IMG/VR virus record: IMGVR_UViG_3300031997_000029
Span: 1 to 38,626 of that record
From: a virus
DNA: 38,626 nt
Reading direction: 5' to 3' (one strand)
Each line of letters begins with the position of its first letter. Positions within the stretch are counted from its first letter, which is position 1. Under the pieces are notes generated by a model, which was given only the letters and a program-made list of their open reading frames with translations, was not told the DNA's origin and did not search any database. Made by a program: the position numbers and the translations under genes. Shown here piece after piece: positions 29,720-38,362 of the stretch.

Positions 29720-31020
29720 TGGGTCACGGTGCCCTTATACGGCGTAAGAGCGGCCGGCCAGACCGGCCGACCGTCCATGCGGTAGGTGAAGCGGAAGGCG
29801 GTCTCGTCGTAGTCGAACCGCAGGTGGATCGACACAGCAGACTTCACGCCACCCTTACTGATGCCCATATACTGGGACCAATCCGCCAGGAGAATGTCGC
29901 CCGCACTGCCTAGGGTGGGATTCCATTCCGTCGGAATAACTGACTTGCCTAGGATAGTGTTAGCGGGGGCTTGGTTGAATCCACCCGCAGGCCACATAAG
30001 TGGCACGCCACCTGCGCCTGCCGCAAGGGTGAGGCTCATCAACATCGGCAGGGTATCCTGATTGATGAAGAAGGCCGCGTTTGCCAAGCTTGGGGCATGG
30101 AGTCGCGAAAACATGTTAATAATGTTTTCGGCGTAGATCGAGGTCGCGTCCTGATCCGTTTCCTTAGCCACGGAAATAAGACAGGCGCTGTTCAATACGC
30201 CCAGGGGCTTTCCAATGCCATCCCCATTCATGAGGGCGTCGCCTGTCATAAAAGCGATCTCGCGCCCGGCCTTATCCATGATAAAGGCCTCGAGGCTCTG
30301 CGGGCTGTCCTCAAGTTGCTCGTCGGTCACATAGACCAACACGCCAAGTTTCTTGAGTCGCAAGGCCTGGCGCCTAAACTTTGGCTGGGACTTAGTGATT
30401 TGTCCAGCCTCTTCAACCCAGTAACCCCGAACACCCGCATTTCTGGTGCCGGCTGCCATTGTATCCCCAGCTTCCTGCACAACGGTGTAGGAATTGCCCG
30501 TAATAGGGATCAACTGAATGCGCCCGAGTAGATCATTGGCAGCCACTGCGCGCTGCCAGATGCCCGCACTAATCTGATCGGGAATCAGGATTCCACCCTC
30601 TTCCCCAACGGCTTCGTTCATGCCCGAAGGGGCCTTCTGAACGTAAGCCTCGAGTTCCTTGGACATCCCGTGCCCGGTATTAAAACTCTGAACAGCCTTG
30701 GCAAAGGTGCCCAAACTATTCTGCAAGGCCATCGGATCATCCTCGGCTAAATCTTTGCCGACCTTCACCGAAATCTGCTTGCCATCCACCTTCATGCCCT
30801 TAATGGCCAGGGCAATCTGCTCGCCCACCACCGTTTGAATTCCCTTTTGGAACTCCGCCACGGCGGCGCCAATAGCCTTCTTCGTGGAATCTTCAGTCTC
30901 CGGCTCAGCCAGTTTAAGGTATCCAGCATCCACAAGACTTTTGGCATCAGTTTCAACCAATTCGATCTTTTCGCCTACGGCGTACTTGCCCCAGGCCTTC
31001 AATAACACGTACCACTTCAT
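29686..31020 (-). CDS. Major capsid protein (HK97 fold)
   Basis: A 444-residue capsid protein. Residues 1-130 are a helical, charged scaffold-like region (FQKGIQTVVGEQIALAIKG) likely removed by the protease. The mature part opens with GMNEAVGEEGGILIPDQIS (about 133-151). The body has conserved HK97-family features: KLGVLVYVTDEQLEDSP, DKAGREIAFMTGDALMNGDGIGKPLGVLN (about 250-278) and a C-terminal beta region (FRFTYRMDGRPV). GGGAG precedes the start. The neighbouring protease upstream agrees. Confidence 0.9.
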   Translation of the reverse strand: MKWYVLLKAWGKYAVGEKIELVETDAKSLVDAGYLKLAEPETEDSTKKAIGAAVAEFQKGIQTVVGEQIALAIKGMKVDGKQISVKVGKDLAEDDPMALQNSLGTFAKAVQSFNTGHGMSKELEAYVQKAPSGMNEAVGEEGGILIPDQISAGIWQRAVAANDLLGRIQLIPITGNSYTVVQEAGDTMAAGTRNAGVRGYWVEEAGQITKSQPKFRRQALRLKKLGVLVYVTDEQLEDSPQSLEAFIMDKAGREIAFMTGDALMNGDGIGKPLGVLNSACLISVAKETDQDATSIYAENIINMFSRLHAPSLANAAFFINQDTLPMLMSLTLAAGAGGVPLMWPAGGFNQAPANTILGKSVIPTEWNPTLGSAGDILLADWSQYMGISKGGVKSAVSIHLRFDYDETAFRFTYRMDGRPVWPAALTPYKGTVTQAPFVQIAVRA

Positions 31021-31047
31021 GGTTTAACTCCCTAAAGGTTAAAACAT

Positions 31048-31081
31048 CGCTAGGCTCACTTGGCTTAGCGCCTTAAGGCGC
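31048..31081 (-). promoter_or_regulatory. Palindromic hairpins in the capsid gene leader
   Basis: The 91-base gap between protease and capsid genes holds a perfect palindrome GCGCCTTAAGGCGC (31068-31081) and an overlapping, alternative hairpin (CGCTA 31048-31052 with TAGCG 31066-31070). The GGCGCC core is shared with the terminator at 29076. A partial terminator or an RNA-processing site that adjusts capsid expression is possible. Confidence 0.4.
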
Positions 31082-31111
31082 CTTCCACCGTGTTGCCCTG
31101 ATAAAGGACCG

Positions 31112-32083
31112 TTACACACGGCCCCGATATTTGTTCAATTCATCCCGCACCAGCGCCGCCACATCAATCTGACCGATCGCCTGGGCAATTTGTACCCCGA
31201 TCTCCTGCGGCGAGACGGTTTTACCATGCTTATCCTCCCACATGGAGGAACATATTGCCACGGCCTGTGCCGGAGTTCGGGCTGTATTTTCAGCCAGAAC
31301 CACAGGTACACACCGGTGAATATAGTCAGCCCGAGTTTCACCCGTGTGGGGCGAAGGTTTGGTCTCCGCCCGAATATCATCAGGCACGATCATGCCCAAT
31401 TCCTCCAGTAACAAATCCGGAATCTTAATGCCATTTTGACGGGCCTTTGCCGTAGCTTGAACAAGCGCATCAGGATTGCAGGGCAATGCGCACACCGCGT
31501 ATTCAAGAGCCATACTCTTGGATATGAGGCGCCGAGCGCTGGCCAACTCGGGCCGAGCTTCAAGTTCCTTTTCGGTCGGGGGCCGCATCTCCAAGGCAAT
31601 AAACCCAATGGATTTTCCGGGCAAATTACCTGTTCTTACATAATGCCAAACCGCATCCGGAAACCAGGGCGTATCGGAGGACCAATTTTCAGGTCGTTCG
31701 ATATATTGCGTCTTTGCCAACCAACCCGATACCGCATTTTTCACCTCACGTTTCAGCCACATGGATCGCCCCACAGGGAGCACATCATATTTATGTGCAA
31801 AAGTTACTGTAGGGTTTTTACGATAGTGCGTAAAATCAATACCTTTTGCCAGCACCACCTCATTATCACGATCCAAACCTTCGGTCGTGATAAAACTTAC
31901 ATCAGCACGCTCCCCGTCGGAAAAATCCATATGCGCAGCACTCTTCACCATGTGCAATAGGCCTGCTGCCTTACAATCCTCAGGCAATGAAGCCAGGACC
32001 GCTTCAACGGCCCGGGCTGATTCGGATCGCATAGGAAATCCCAGCGGGCCTTCACAATCACCGTACTGCTTAAGTGCCTTCAT
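31112..32083 (-). CDS. Prohead maturation protease (HK97 family)
   Basis: A 323-residue protein with the HK97-type serine protease fold. FITTEGLDRDNEVV (residues about 64-77) is the opening, NPTVTFAHKYDVLPVGR carries the catalytic His (H97), GKSIGFIALE the Ser (S158), and LEYAVCALPCNPDAL the third acidic residue (E194). The C-terminal 100 residues are an extra region with helices, perhaps a scaffold. It would cut the capsid precursor's N-terminus. GGGAGAAACGA precedes the ATG, inside the portal gene's 3' end. Confidence 0.85.
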   Translation of the reverse strand: MKALKQYGDCEGPLGFPMRSESARAVEAVLASLPEDCKAAGLLHMVKSAAHMDFSDGERADVSFITTEGLDRDNEVVLAKGIDFTHYRKNPTVTFAHKYDVLPVGRSMWLKREVKNAVSGWLAKTQYIERPENWSSDTPWFPDAVWHYVRTGNLPGKSIGFIALEMRPPTEKELEARPELASARRLISKSMALEYAVCALPCNPDALVQATAKARQNGIKIPDLLLEELGMIVPDDIRAETKPSPHTGETRADYIHRCVPVVLAENTARTPAQAVAICSSMWEDKHGKTVSPQEIGVQIAQAIGQIDVAALVRDELNKYRGRV

Positions 32084-34361
32084 TCGTTTCTCCCAAAATC
32101 TCAGTCATCGTGCACATACACCAGCAATGCGCGGGCGGGCATTGAACTTTATCATAAGGCCCGCTACCTTTATCCTCAAATACCCCATCCATCGCAATGC
32201 CATCAGGATGCTCGGCCATAATTGCCAAACACTCCTCACAGGCATCGGCAGAGGCCAACCATTTATAACCCTTTACAACGCCCGAACCCTCCGCCGCCAA
32301 ACGCTGTCCATAATGCAGGGCGCGGCTGGCTTCGGTGGATGCAATTCGAGCGGCCCGGAACTCCTCAGCCTGATCAAAGATGGCCGATACTCGCCGCACC
32401 ATCTCCGGCATGGTATTTTCAGTACTTAGCAAGCCCTCCGCAATTTCATCTCGCAATTTTGCGAGAGCCTCGCCCAGTGCCATGCTCGTGGTAGCATTAG
32501 TCGTCTCACAAAATTGTATGGTTAAGGAATCAATGACATCCTTAACTTTAGGATTAGTTACATTCCAAACAGTAGCAGCTTCACTGGCTCCAAGACGAGC
32601 CAAACCATCCGCCAATCCATCCGCTAACTCAACCTGCACAAAAGGCCTGGCGCCCTGCGCCATATATTTATTCCACTTCTCCAGACTTACCTCGCCCGAC
32701 CAAAAATCCTTGCACTGTTTACCCCGAATCTCCCCAAGAACTTCACGACGCTGTTTGTTAAAAGTTTCAATCAAAAAGGACTCAAGTGCAGGACTCTTGG
32801 GCAATTCTCGTTGGTGACCCTCGCCTAATTTTACGGGATCCACGTGCCAAGTATTGGAGGCCTTATCCGTGGCACGTTCATGGTGACAATATCGTGGTGC
32901 CGGTAATTTTGTCCGCACCGTCAACTGGCGCGCCCGTTCTGGATAATATCCCAAATCCACCAATCGAATTGTCGCCTCACTCACGGTTAAATCCCGACAA
33001 GACAAGGCTGCTAACACATCAAACACCTTTTCCGCCGCTGGCTTATCAGTCCCCTGTCCCGGCACAGGACTTGGCGCGGGTTTACCCGGCCCAGGCCTAG
33101 TATTCTTAACAGGAATCCAAGGCTCCTTACCCCAAGGTACAGGCTCTAGCCTATCCCTAGCACGTTCCTCATTGATGGTTGTCACACCCATCTTTAAATC
33201 ATTCATTCGCCTTACAGTCTGCGCCTTAACATCCTCAGGCACCGGGTTATCATAAGCCAAAAATAGGCGCTCATCGTAAAGGGGTACTAAACGTTGATTT
33301 AATGTCGCCTCATGCCGCGAACAGCGAGGCAGCACAGCTAATAAGGCATGCTGTTGGCGCGCCGCAACAATATTCGCCAGGTTGGTATCTTTAGTCACGA
33401 GGGCCATAGGGACGCCAAACACATTAGCAATGGTTTCCTTGGCTACCCCATAAACCGCAATCACATCAATCATGGATTGCAATTGTTTTAAATCAAATGC
33501 GGACTCACTCACCATCGGCCCGCCCTGCTTGCCCAGGTGTATCATTTTCTTAAGTTTTGCCCGCATCCGATCCGCTTCATCCGCACCGATGGCCTCTTTT
33601 GGCGTGACCAATGTATTCAGCCAACCGCGCTCCTCAATCCCTGCCCGCGTATACGCCGCATTATCAATGGCGAGATTATAGGATTCCCAAACCGCATAAA
33701 GGGGTGAATACCCATCCCCATAAGGATCACGCAAATTAGGCATTCGGAAAGCGATGATTTCTTCCAACTTATACTGTGTCTTAGTTACCCCTATACCATA
33801 GGTGTATGCTTTAGGTAATCCATCCAATCCCCGAACCGTCGTTACCGCGAATGAAGGTAGTATCCAAAAATCCTTAGGTACCCTCAACGGGCCCGGCTCA
33901 ATATACCAATAAGCACTACCCTCAATCTCTTGATATAGTTGGGTCAACTCACTCTGCATGCGCCCATGTAAAAAGGGATTACCTCGGTCCAATGTATCCA
34001 GGAGTGGATGTTTCTCAATCTCATGGACCTCCAAAGCCTTAATCAACTTTGCCGTGAATGAACCATGCCGCATTAAGGCTGCATACTCCGCATCCGTGAT
34101 AGGACGACAGCGGCCCTTTGGTCGTGGCTCCCCGCCCGAGGTCGTAGCATACAACCGTAACGGCACACTACTCACCGCCTGCGCGTTAATTCCGGCACAG
34201 GCATACACCAATTCACGGTATTGCTGAATAAGTTGAAGTTTTGTGGGATTAGGGTAGGTTGAGCCCAATAATCCACCATAGGACATGGCGCCGCCCACGC
34301 TAGGCGCAATCTTACCCCGCCAGCCATTCCAGGCACCTTTTATCCGAGTTCTTAGGCTCAT
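32070..34361 (-). CDS. Portal protein fused to a Mu gpF/SPP1 gp7-like head morphogenesis domain
   Basis: The ATG at 34361 overlaps the upstream stop (TAATG); a TTG 21 bases earlier is possible. The protein has 763 residues. The N-terminal 430 are an HK97-family portal: YRELVYACAGINAQAVSSVPLRLY, IEGSAYWYIEPG, YGDGYSPLYAVW and DTNLANIVAARQQHALLAVLPRC. A Pro-rich linker (RPGPGKPAPSPVPGQG) follows. The C-terminal 280 residues end in RAARIASTEASRALHYGQRLAAEGSGVVKGYKWLASADACEECLAIM and PPAHCWCMC, the signature of Mu gpF-like minor head proteins. These are separate genes in most phages, so the fusion is notable. Confidence 0.85.
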   Translation of the reverse strand: MSLRTRIKGAWNGWRGKIAPSVGGAMSYGGLLGSTYPNPTKLQLIQQYRELVYACAGINAQAVSSVPLRLYATTSGGEPRPKGRCRPITDAEYAALMRHGSFTAKLIKALEVHEIEKHPLLDTLDRGNPFLHGRMQSELTQLYQEIEGSAYWYIEPGPLRVPKDFWILPSFAVTTVRGLDGLPKAYTYGIGVTKTQYKLEEIIAFRMPNLRDPYGDGYSPLYAVWESYNLAIDNAAYTRAGIEERGWLNTLVTPKEAIGADEADRMRAKLKKMIHLGKQGGPMVSESAFDLKQLQSMIDVIAVYGVAKETIANVFGVPMALVTKDTNLANIVAARQQHALLAVLPRCSRHEATLNQRLVPLYDERLFLAYDNPVPEDVKAQTVRRMNDLKMGVTTINEERARDRLEPVPWGKEPWIPVKNTRPGPGKPAPSPVPGQGTDKPAAEKVFDVLAALSCRDLTVSEATIRLVDLGYYPERARQLTVRTKLPAPRYCHHERATDKASNTWHVDPVKLGEGHQRELPKSPALESFLIETFNKQRREVLGEIRGKQCKDFWSGEVSLEKWNKYMAQGARPFVQVELADGLADGLARLGASEAATVWNVTNPKVKDVIDSLTIQFCETTNATTSMALGEALAKLRDEIAEGLLSTENTMPEMVRRVSAIFDQAEEFRAARIASTEASRALHYGQRLAAEGSGVVKGYKWLASADACEECLAIMAEHPDGIAMDGVFEDKGSGPYDKVQCPPAHCWCMCTMTEILGETNEGT

Positions 34362-34570
34362 TATTCGATTTCGCCATCCCAAATCTCAGGGTTTTCCACA
34401 TGCAGGTGCGGCAAAGAACCGCGTTGTTCTTTTTCCAGTTCCCGTTGTAGGAGTCTTACCTGCTGACTCTTGCGCAGGGGAGGCTCCTCAATCATCTTAT
34501 GCGCACGTGGGTGGACCAGCGCTTTACCCGCCGCCTTATCGTCTAAACTATCATGTTCCAGCGTTGGCAT
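34361..34570 (-). CDS. Small hypothetical protein between terminase and portal
   Basis: A 69-residue charged, helical protein (HPRAHKMIEEPPLRKSQQVRLLQRELEKEQRG). It overlaps the large terminase by 20 bases and the portal start by 1 base. This tight packing supports it as a real gene. A head-assembly accessory is possible. Confidence 0.55.
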   Translation of the reverse strand: MPTLEHDSLDDKAAGKALVHPRAHKMIEEPPLRKSQQVRLLQRELEKEQRGSLPHLHVENPEIWDGEIE

Positions 34571-35804
34571 CGGCAGTTTCCCTATCCCAACGGGTCTGCG
34601 TCCTGAACTGATCTATTGCCATGATTCCGTAGCGCAGCGCATCCATCGCGTGATCATTCCCGGGTGCGGGTTTCTCGCCCGCGGCCAGATGTTTCTCCGG
34701 GTAGGCGTAACCCTGGGATTCCGCGATCAATGCGGTGCAGTCCGCGCCAATCTTTAATCGACCCGATGTAATTCGAGCACTTACCGCATCCACGCCCGAC
34801 AGGATGTTGTTGTTTGCCGCCTTCACCCAAATATCTGCGATCCGCAGATCCCGGATACTATCTGGACGGGATGGATCACAATACCAGGTCGTTCGATCAA
34901 ACCGTTGGAGGGCCTTTATATGTTCGGTAAGCGGACATTTACTAATGTATCGCTCGTAGTAAATATGAATTATATCCGTATCCGAATCATATACCATCCC
35001 TAATGCCACAAATGGATCATTCCAACCGAAGTCCACTCCGCCAATAAACCGTCCATCCGGAATTTCAGTGTAAGGCTCAACTACACAATCCATCAATTCT
35101 GGATATACCAGACCCTCAGGCGCCGCCCACTTGCCCTCAAACAGGCGCGCCCGTCGGTGCCCGGTCAATCGACTGAGGGATGCCAGATACTCTGGGGTGA
35201 TGGTCGGATTATCCTCAAACTTTGAGAATAATTCCACCATTCGGCCCGTGTCCGCCCGCCGTCGGAGCCAATGCATCGGACTCCCGGGGTTACAGTCCGC
35301 GATCAACTGGTGATAGCCCATCCGCCCGTTGCGGCATCGCGTATCTAATTTTTCCCAATCATCCTCGAGGACCTCGGTAGCCTCAAAAACCCCGACCGCA
35401 TCGTATTCAGCCGACATTATTCGGTTGACATTATCCAAACCCAGGACAACGATCTCCGATCCATTATCTAATTTGTATGTCGTGCGCGTCTGGCGGTGCG
35501 CCCCACTCAGGAGGCCTGAACCCGCGGGCAAGACCTTATTCTCCAGGGTCACCAACACCGATTCGTTCAGGGATGCCCGGGTAGCCCGCACCAGCAGGAT
35601 ACGACATTGCGCGTGGCGCATCGCCATCAGGTATAGTTTTTCCAGGACCGCCCGCGTTTTACCGGTGCCCGCGGGCCCGACGATCAATATCTCGCGCGCC
35701 TGCGTGCGGAATAACTGATCCGCCGCGCCATAAGGTTTAAATGGCCGATGCGGATCATTGTTCCATGCAATGTCAGGCGCAGCCGCCGTCATTACCGCCG
35801 TCAT
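34551..35804 (-). CDS. terL: Terminase large subunit
   Basis: A 417-residue DNA-packaging motor. The ATPase has Walker A GPAGTGKT (residues 43-50) and Walker B YDAVGVFE (134-141, Glu as catalytic base), with a coupling-like CNPGSP (171-176). The RNase H-like nuclease has GGVDFGWNDP (D258), a mid-domain Asp (CDPSRPD near 309-315) and NDHAMDALRYG (D384, D388). It is coupled to the small upstream gene by a 4-base overlap. Confidence 0.95.
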   Translation of the reverse strand: MTAVMTAAAPDIAWNNDPHRPFKPYGAADQLFRTQAREILIVGPAGTGKTRAVLEKLYLMAMRHAQCRILLVRATRASLNESVLVTLENKVLPAGSGLLSGAHRQTRTTYKLDNGSEIVVLGLDNVNRIMSAEYDAVGVFEATEVLEDDWEKLDTRCRNGRMGYHQLIADCNPGSPMHWLRRRADTGRMVELFSKFEDNPTITPEYLASLSRLTGHRRARLFEGKWAAPEGLVYPELMDCVVEPYTEIPDGRFIGGVDFGWNDPFVALGMVYDSDTDIIHIYYERYISKCPLTEHIKALQRFDRTTWYCDPSRPDSIRDLRIADIWVKAANNNILSGVDAVSARITSGRLKIGADCTALIAESQGYAYPEKHLAAGEKPAPGNDHAMDALRYGIMAIDQFRTQTRWDRETADANAGT

Positions 35805-35974
35805 ACCGTCTCAACCGGCGTGCCCGGCCCGTAAAGTTTTGTCGTGAACGGGAATCCCTCAGGCGACTGACCTTCTTCCAGGACTTCATACTCCGGCCGT
35901 AGCCTCTCGCCGATCGCCTGAAAGCGCATCGCTAATTGGTGAATCAGCAATTGTTTCGGATTCGGATTCGCCAT
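35801..35974 (-). CDS. Small conserved protein between the terminase genes (57 residues)
   Basis: A 57-residue frame (NPKQLLIHQLAMRFQAIGERLRPEYEVLEEGQSPEGFPFTTKLYGPGTPVETV) that overlaps the terminase ATG by 4 bases. It also overlaps the preceding gene by 89 bases in another frame. The balanced composition and 4-base coupling argue that it is translated. Function is unknown; it could be part of the packaging complex. Confidence 0.5.
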   Translation of the reverse strand: MANPNPKQLLIHQLAMRFQAIGERLRPEYEVLEEGQSPEGFPFTTKLYGPGTPVETV

Positions 35975-36626
35975 GGATTAGTACCGGGCGTCGTGCGTTA
36001 GGCAATTCACTGGCCGAGAGTTCCATCATCTGGAGGCCCTCGCCTATCTTCCGCAACACCGTCGGTTCGTGCACATACTGGCGCACGATCTCAAATATCT
36101 GTTGCACCAGTCCATACACATCCGTGATGGATAATGTGACGGATATTTTCTGGTCCACCCGAGCCATGGTCTCGACCAGCGCCCGCACCTCCTGGACCAT
36201 CAGCATCACCGCGCCACACATGGTAGGCGTTAACTGCGTGATGTCGAGGCCGTCCAACTGCATCATAAACGCCTCGGTGAACGCCCGCATCATTGCCAAC
36301 TCATCCCGCAGGGATTTATAGTCTTCCGACTGGCGGTGTTTCTGATACGCCGCCGCCAAGGTACCCTTTCCCAGGACCTCACCGTACCGGCCTGCGTATG
36401 GGATAATCATTGTCCGCCGCTGACCGCCGTGCTTCTTACACTTGTCTGATCCGAGTAATGCCCAGGATCGACAGCGTATGCTGCCCTCATTCCGTAACCG
36501 CGCATTGCATCGAACGCGTCCATCCTCCTGGGATGGGAACTCGGACTCATCGCCTGGGGCACATGTATGCGGGCCGGTGGGTGGCGAGATATAGGGCGTT
36601 GAATGGCGCTTACGGGATTGTTGCAT
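35886..36626 (-). CDS. Small terminase subunit candidate with zinc-like N-terminus
   Basis: A 246-residue protein upstream of the large terminase. The N-terminus has RCNARLRNEGSIRCRSWALLGSDKCKKHGGQRR (residues about 38-71), a Cys/His motif (C...C...C-x2-H-G-G) that I recognise from proteins encoded next to large terminases. The middle is helical with possible coiled coil (DYKSLRDELAMMRAFTEAFM; VQEVRALVETMARVDQ). It would bind the packaging site. It is the first gene of the minus-strand late operon; the promoter is presumably just to its right, although I see no clear consensus in 36627-36730. Confidence 0.55.
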   Translation of the reverse strand: MQQSRKRHSTPYISPPTGPHTCAPGDESEFPSQEDGRVRCNARLRNEGSIRCRSWALLGSDKCKKHGGQRRTMIIPYAGRYGEVLGKGTLAAAYQKHRQSEDYKSLRDELAMMRAFTEAFMMQLDGLDITQLTPTMCGAVMLMVQEVRALVETMARVDQKISVTLSITDVYGLVQQIFEIVRQYVHEPTVLRKIGEGLQMMELSASELPNARRPVLIHGESESETIADSPISDALSGDRREATAGV

Positions 36627-36752
36627 GATCCTATACTTTTTGAACTCGCCAATTTTATGTGGGAAAACGGGATCGCGCTCTGTGCACGTGCGATAATAAC
36701 CTTTCTCTGCTCTATATTAAATAGATTCGCACAGATCATATAGATATATGCG

Positions 36753-36999
36753 CATATATCAATGCGCGAATATGAGCGCGCGAATCATATTGATGCATGC
36801 GCATATATCAATGCGCGAATATGAGCGCGCGCTGCGCGCTGCGCGCGAATCATATATCAATGCGCGAATATGAGCGCGCGCTGCGCGCTGCGCGAATCAT
36901 ATATCAATGCGCGAATATGATTGCGCGCATCATATATCAATGCGCGAATATGATCGCGCTGCGCGCTGCGCGCAATCATATATCAATGCGCGAATATGA
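36753..36999 (+). repeat. Six 23-bp iteron-like direct repeats
   Basis: A 23-base unit beginning CATATATCAATG and ending CGCGAATATGA starts at 36753, 36802, 36851, 36898, 36931 and 36977. Spacings are 49, 49, 47, 33 and 46. The spacers are GCGC-rich and variable in length (GCGCGCTGCGCG type). Partial and inverted copies flank the array (e.g. 37324, 36785). Conserved short repeats beside AT-rich DNA are typical of replication-initiator binding sites, but a CRISPR is excluded by the low-complexity spacers. Confidence 0.75.
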
Positions 37000-38097
37000 T
37001 CGCGCTGCGCGCAATCATATTGATATATGCATATATTGATGAGCATATATAAGCGCGAAATACACAATCATTTATATTATAATGCTTCGCGCGCGCTTTG
37101 TCAAGAGAAAAATCATGATTTTTGAAAAAATTTTTTTGATGCAATTCTCATGCCACAGGGAAGATTTTAGAAGAAAAATATATCATATCTATCTATCTAT
37201 ATATCTATATATCTATTTACTATCATTCATTCAAGCTTCTTCTTCTTCTTCTCGCTTGCTTTTTTTGCTTGCTTGCTATCTAGCAAGCTCTGCGGTGCTA
37301 TAAATAGCAATAGATAATTAGATATTCGCATATATCAATATAAGCATATAAGATAAGCAATGCTCAATTGTCTAACATATTCGCATATTCGCATATAATG
37401 ATATATGCGCAGCGCGCAGCGCGCTGCTTGCTTAAATCATTATATATGCATATGTGAATATGATATAAATGCTTTCAGCATAATTGCTTATATGCTTAAA
37501 ATATATTTTATTTTTCTATTGATTTTTCTGCGCGATTATGCGATAATGCTTATAGAGAATAGAATATAAAGCGCTTGATAGAAGCAAGCGCAGCGCGATC
37601 GCTGATAGAGCTTGAGCGCAAAGAGAAGCTTTTTATAATCTGATAGCGATATGATCGAAGCAAAGCGAGCTATTCGAATCAAGCGCAGATTCTCGCATAG
37701 ATTCAAGCAGCATAGCGCAGCGCAAAGCTTATCAGAGCAGAGCATCGCGAAATAAGCAAAGCAATGCGCTCGAGCTCGAATCGCAAAGCAGAAAGCAGAA
37801 AGCAAGCAGCGCTCTAGAAGCAAGCAATCTTCTTTCTCAATAGATTTATATGCGATTGCGAAAGATTCTTGCAATAGCAGCTTGAGCGAAGCGCGCATTA
37901 AAGCGCGATGATCGCAGAGCGAAGCAAGCAAGAGCAGCGCTAGATTTATTCGCTATCTAAGAGCAGCAGCAAGCAAGCGCAAATCAGCGCGCTTGCTTCT
38001 ATTATCTGCGCATAGAAGCAAGCGCGCTAATTGCTTTGATATGATCAAAGCTAGCGCATTATCAGAGCGCGCAATAGCGCGCAGAAAGAAGCATAGC
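37000..38097. other. Low-complexity AT/GCGC stretch without a confident gene
   Basis: This 1.1 kb between the iteron array and the first ORF holds AT-rich simple repeats (ATCTATCTATAT near 37,180-37,215; CTTCTTCTTC and GCTTGCTTGC near 37,235-37,275), more GCATAT motifs and short frames only. A 34-codon frame at 37651-37755 (MIEAKRAIRIKRRFSHRF...) is basic and lacks Gly, Val, Pro and Trp, like the downstream ORFs, but is weak evidence of coding. Long Cys-rich antisense frames here are shadows. I see no RNA gene. Confidence 0.5.
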
Positions 38098-38274
38098 ATG
38101 AGCATCGAATTATTGAAAGCAAAGCTGCTGATCGCAAGCGAGAAAGAATTAAATGCAATCAAGCATCTAGCAACCGCTCGCGCGCAGAGCGCGAAAGCGC
38201 AAGCAGCGCTCGATTCATTTATAGCAGCGCAGAAGCAGCAGCAAGCAGCGCAGAAGAAGCAGCAAGCAGCTTGA
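38098..38274 (+). CDS. Small helical protein lacking Gly, Val, Pro and Trp (ORF 1)
   Basis: A 58-residue frame (MSIELLKAKLLIASEKELNAIKHLATARAQ..., ending in Gln/Ala/Lys repeats) predicted to be one long helix or coiled coil. An in-frame ATG at 38041 would extend it. It contains no Gly, Val, Pro or Trp because their codons need the avoided dinucleotides. The only exception codon is ACC (Thr), at 38173-38175. The leader GCGCGCAGAAAGAA, about 12-16 bases before the ATG, recurs before the next ORF. It may be a real gene of the unusual region. Confidence 0.45.
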   Translation: MSIELLKAKLLIASEKELNAIKHLATARAQSAKAQAALDSFIAAQKQQQAAQKKQQAA

Positions 38275-38362
38275 GCAAGCAGAGCAGAGCAAGCGCAGCG
38301 CGCAGAGCAAGCGCGCTGCGCTTGCATTTATTTTTTGCGCAGCGCGCAGAAAGAAAAAAGCA

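Noticed and set aside
36753-36999. Possible CRISPR array
   Set aside because: Repeats are regular, but the spacers are low-complexity GCGC filler of 10-26 bases and there are no cas genes.
37082-37303. 73-codon plus-strand ORF in the unusual region
   Set aside because: The product is dominated by simple repeats (IYLYIYLL, SSSSS) from AT and CTT microsatellites. It does contain some dinucleotide exceptions, so it is not fully excluded.
37536-38327. Two long Cys-rich minus-strand ORFs (131 and 124 codons)
   Set aside because: They are products of the GCA/AGC-rich composition read backwards (TGC codons); the plus-strand small ORFs have better evidence.
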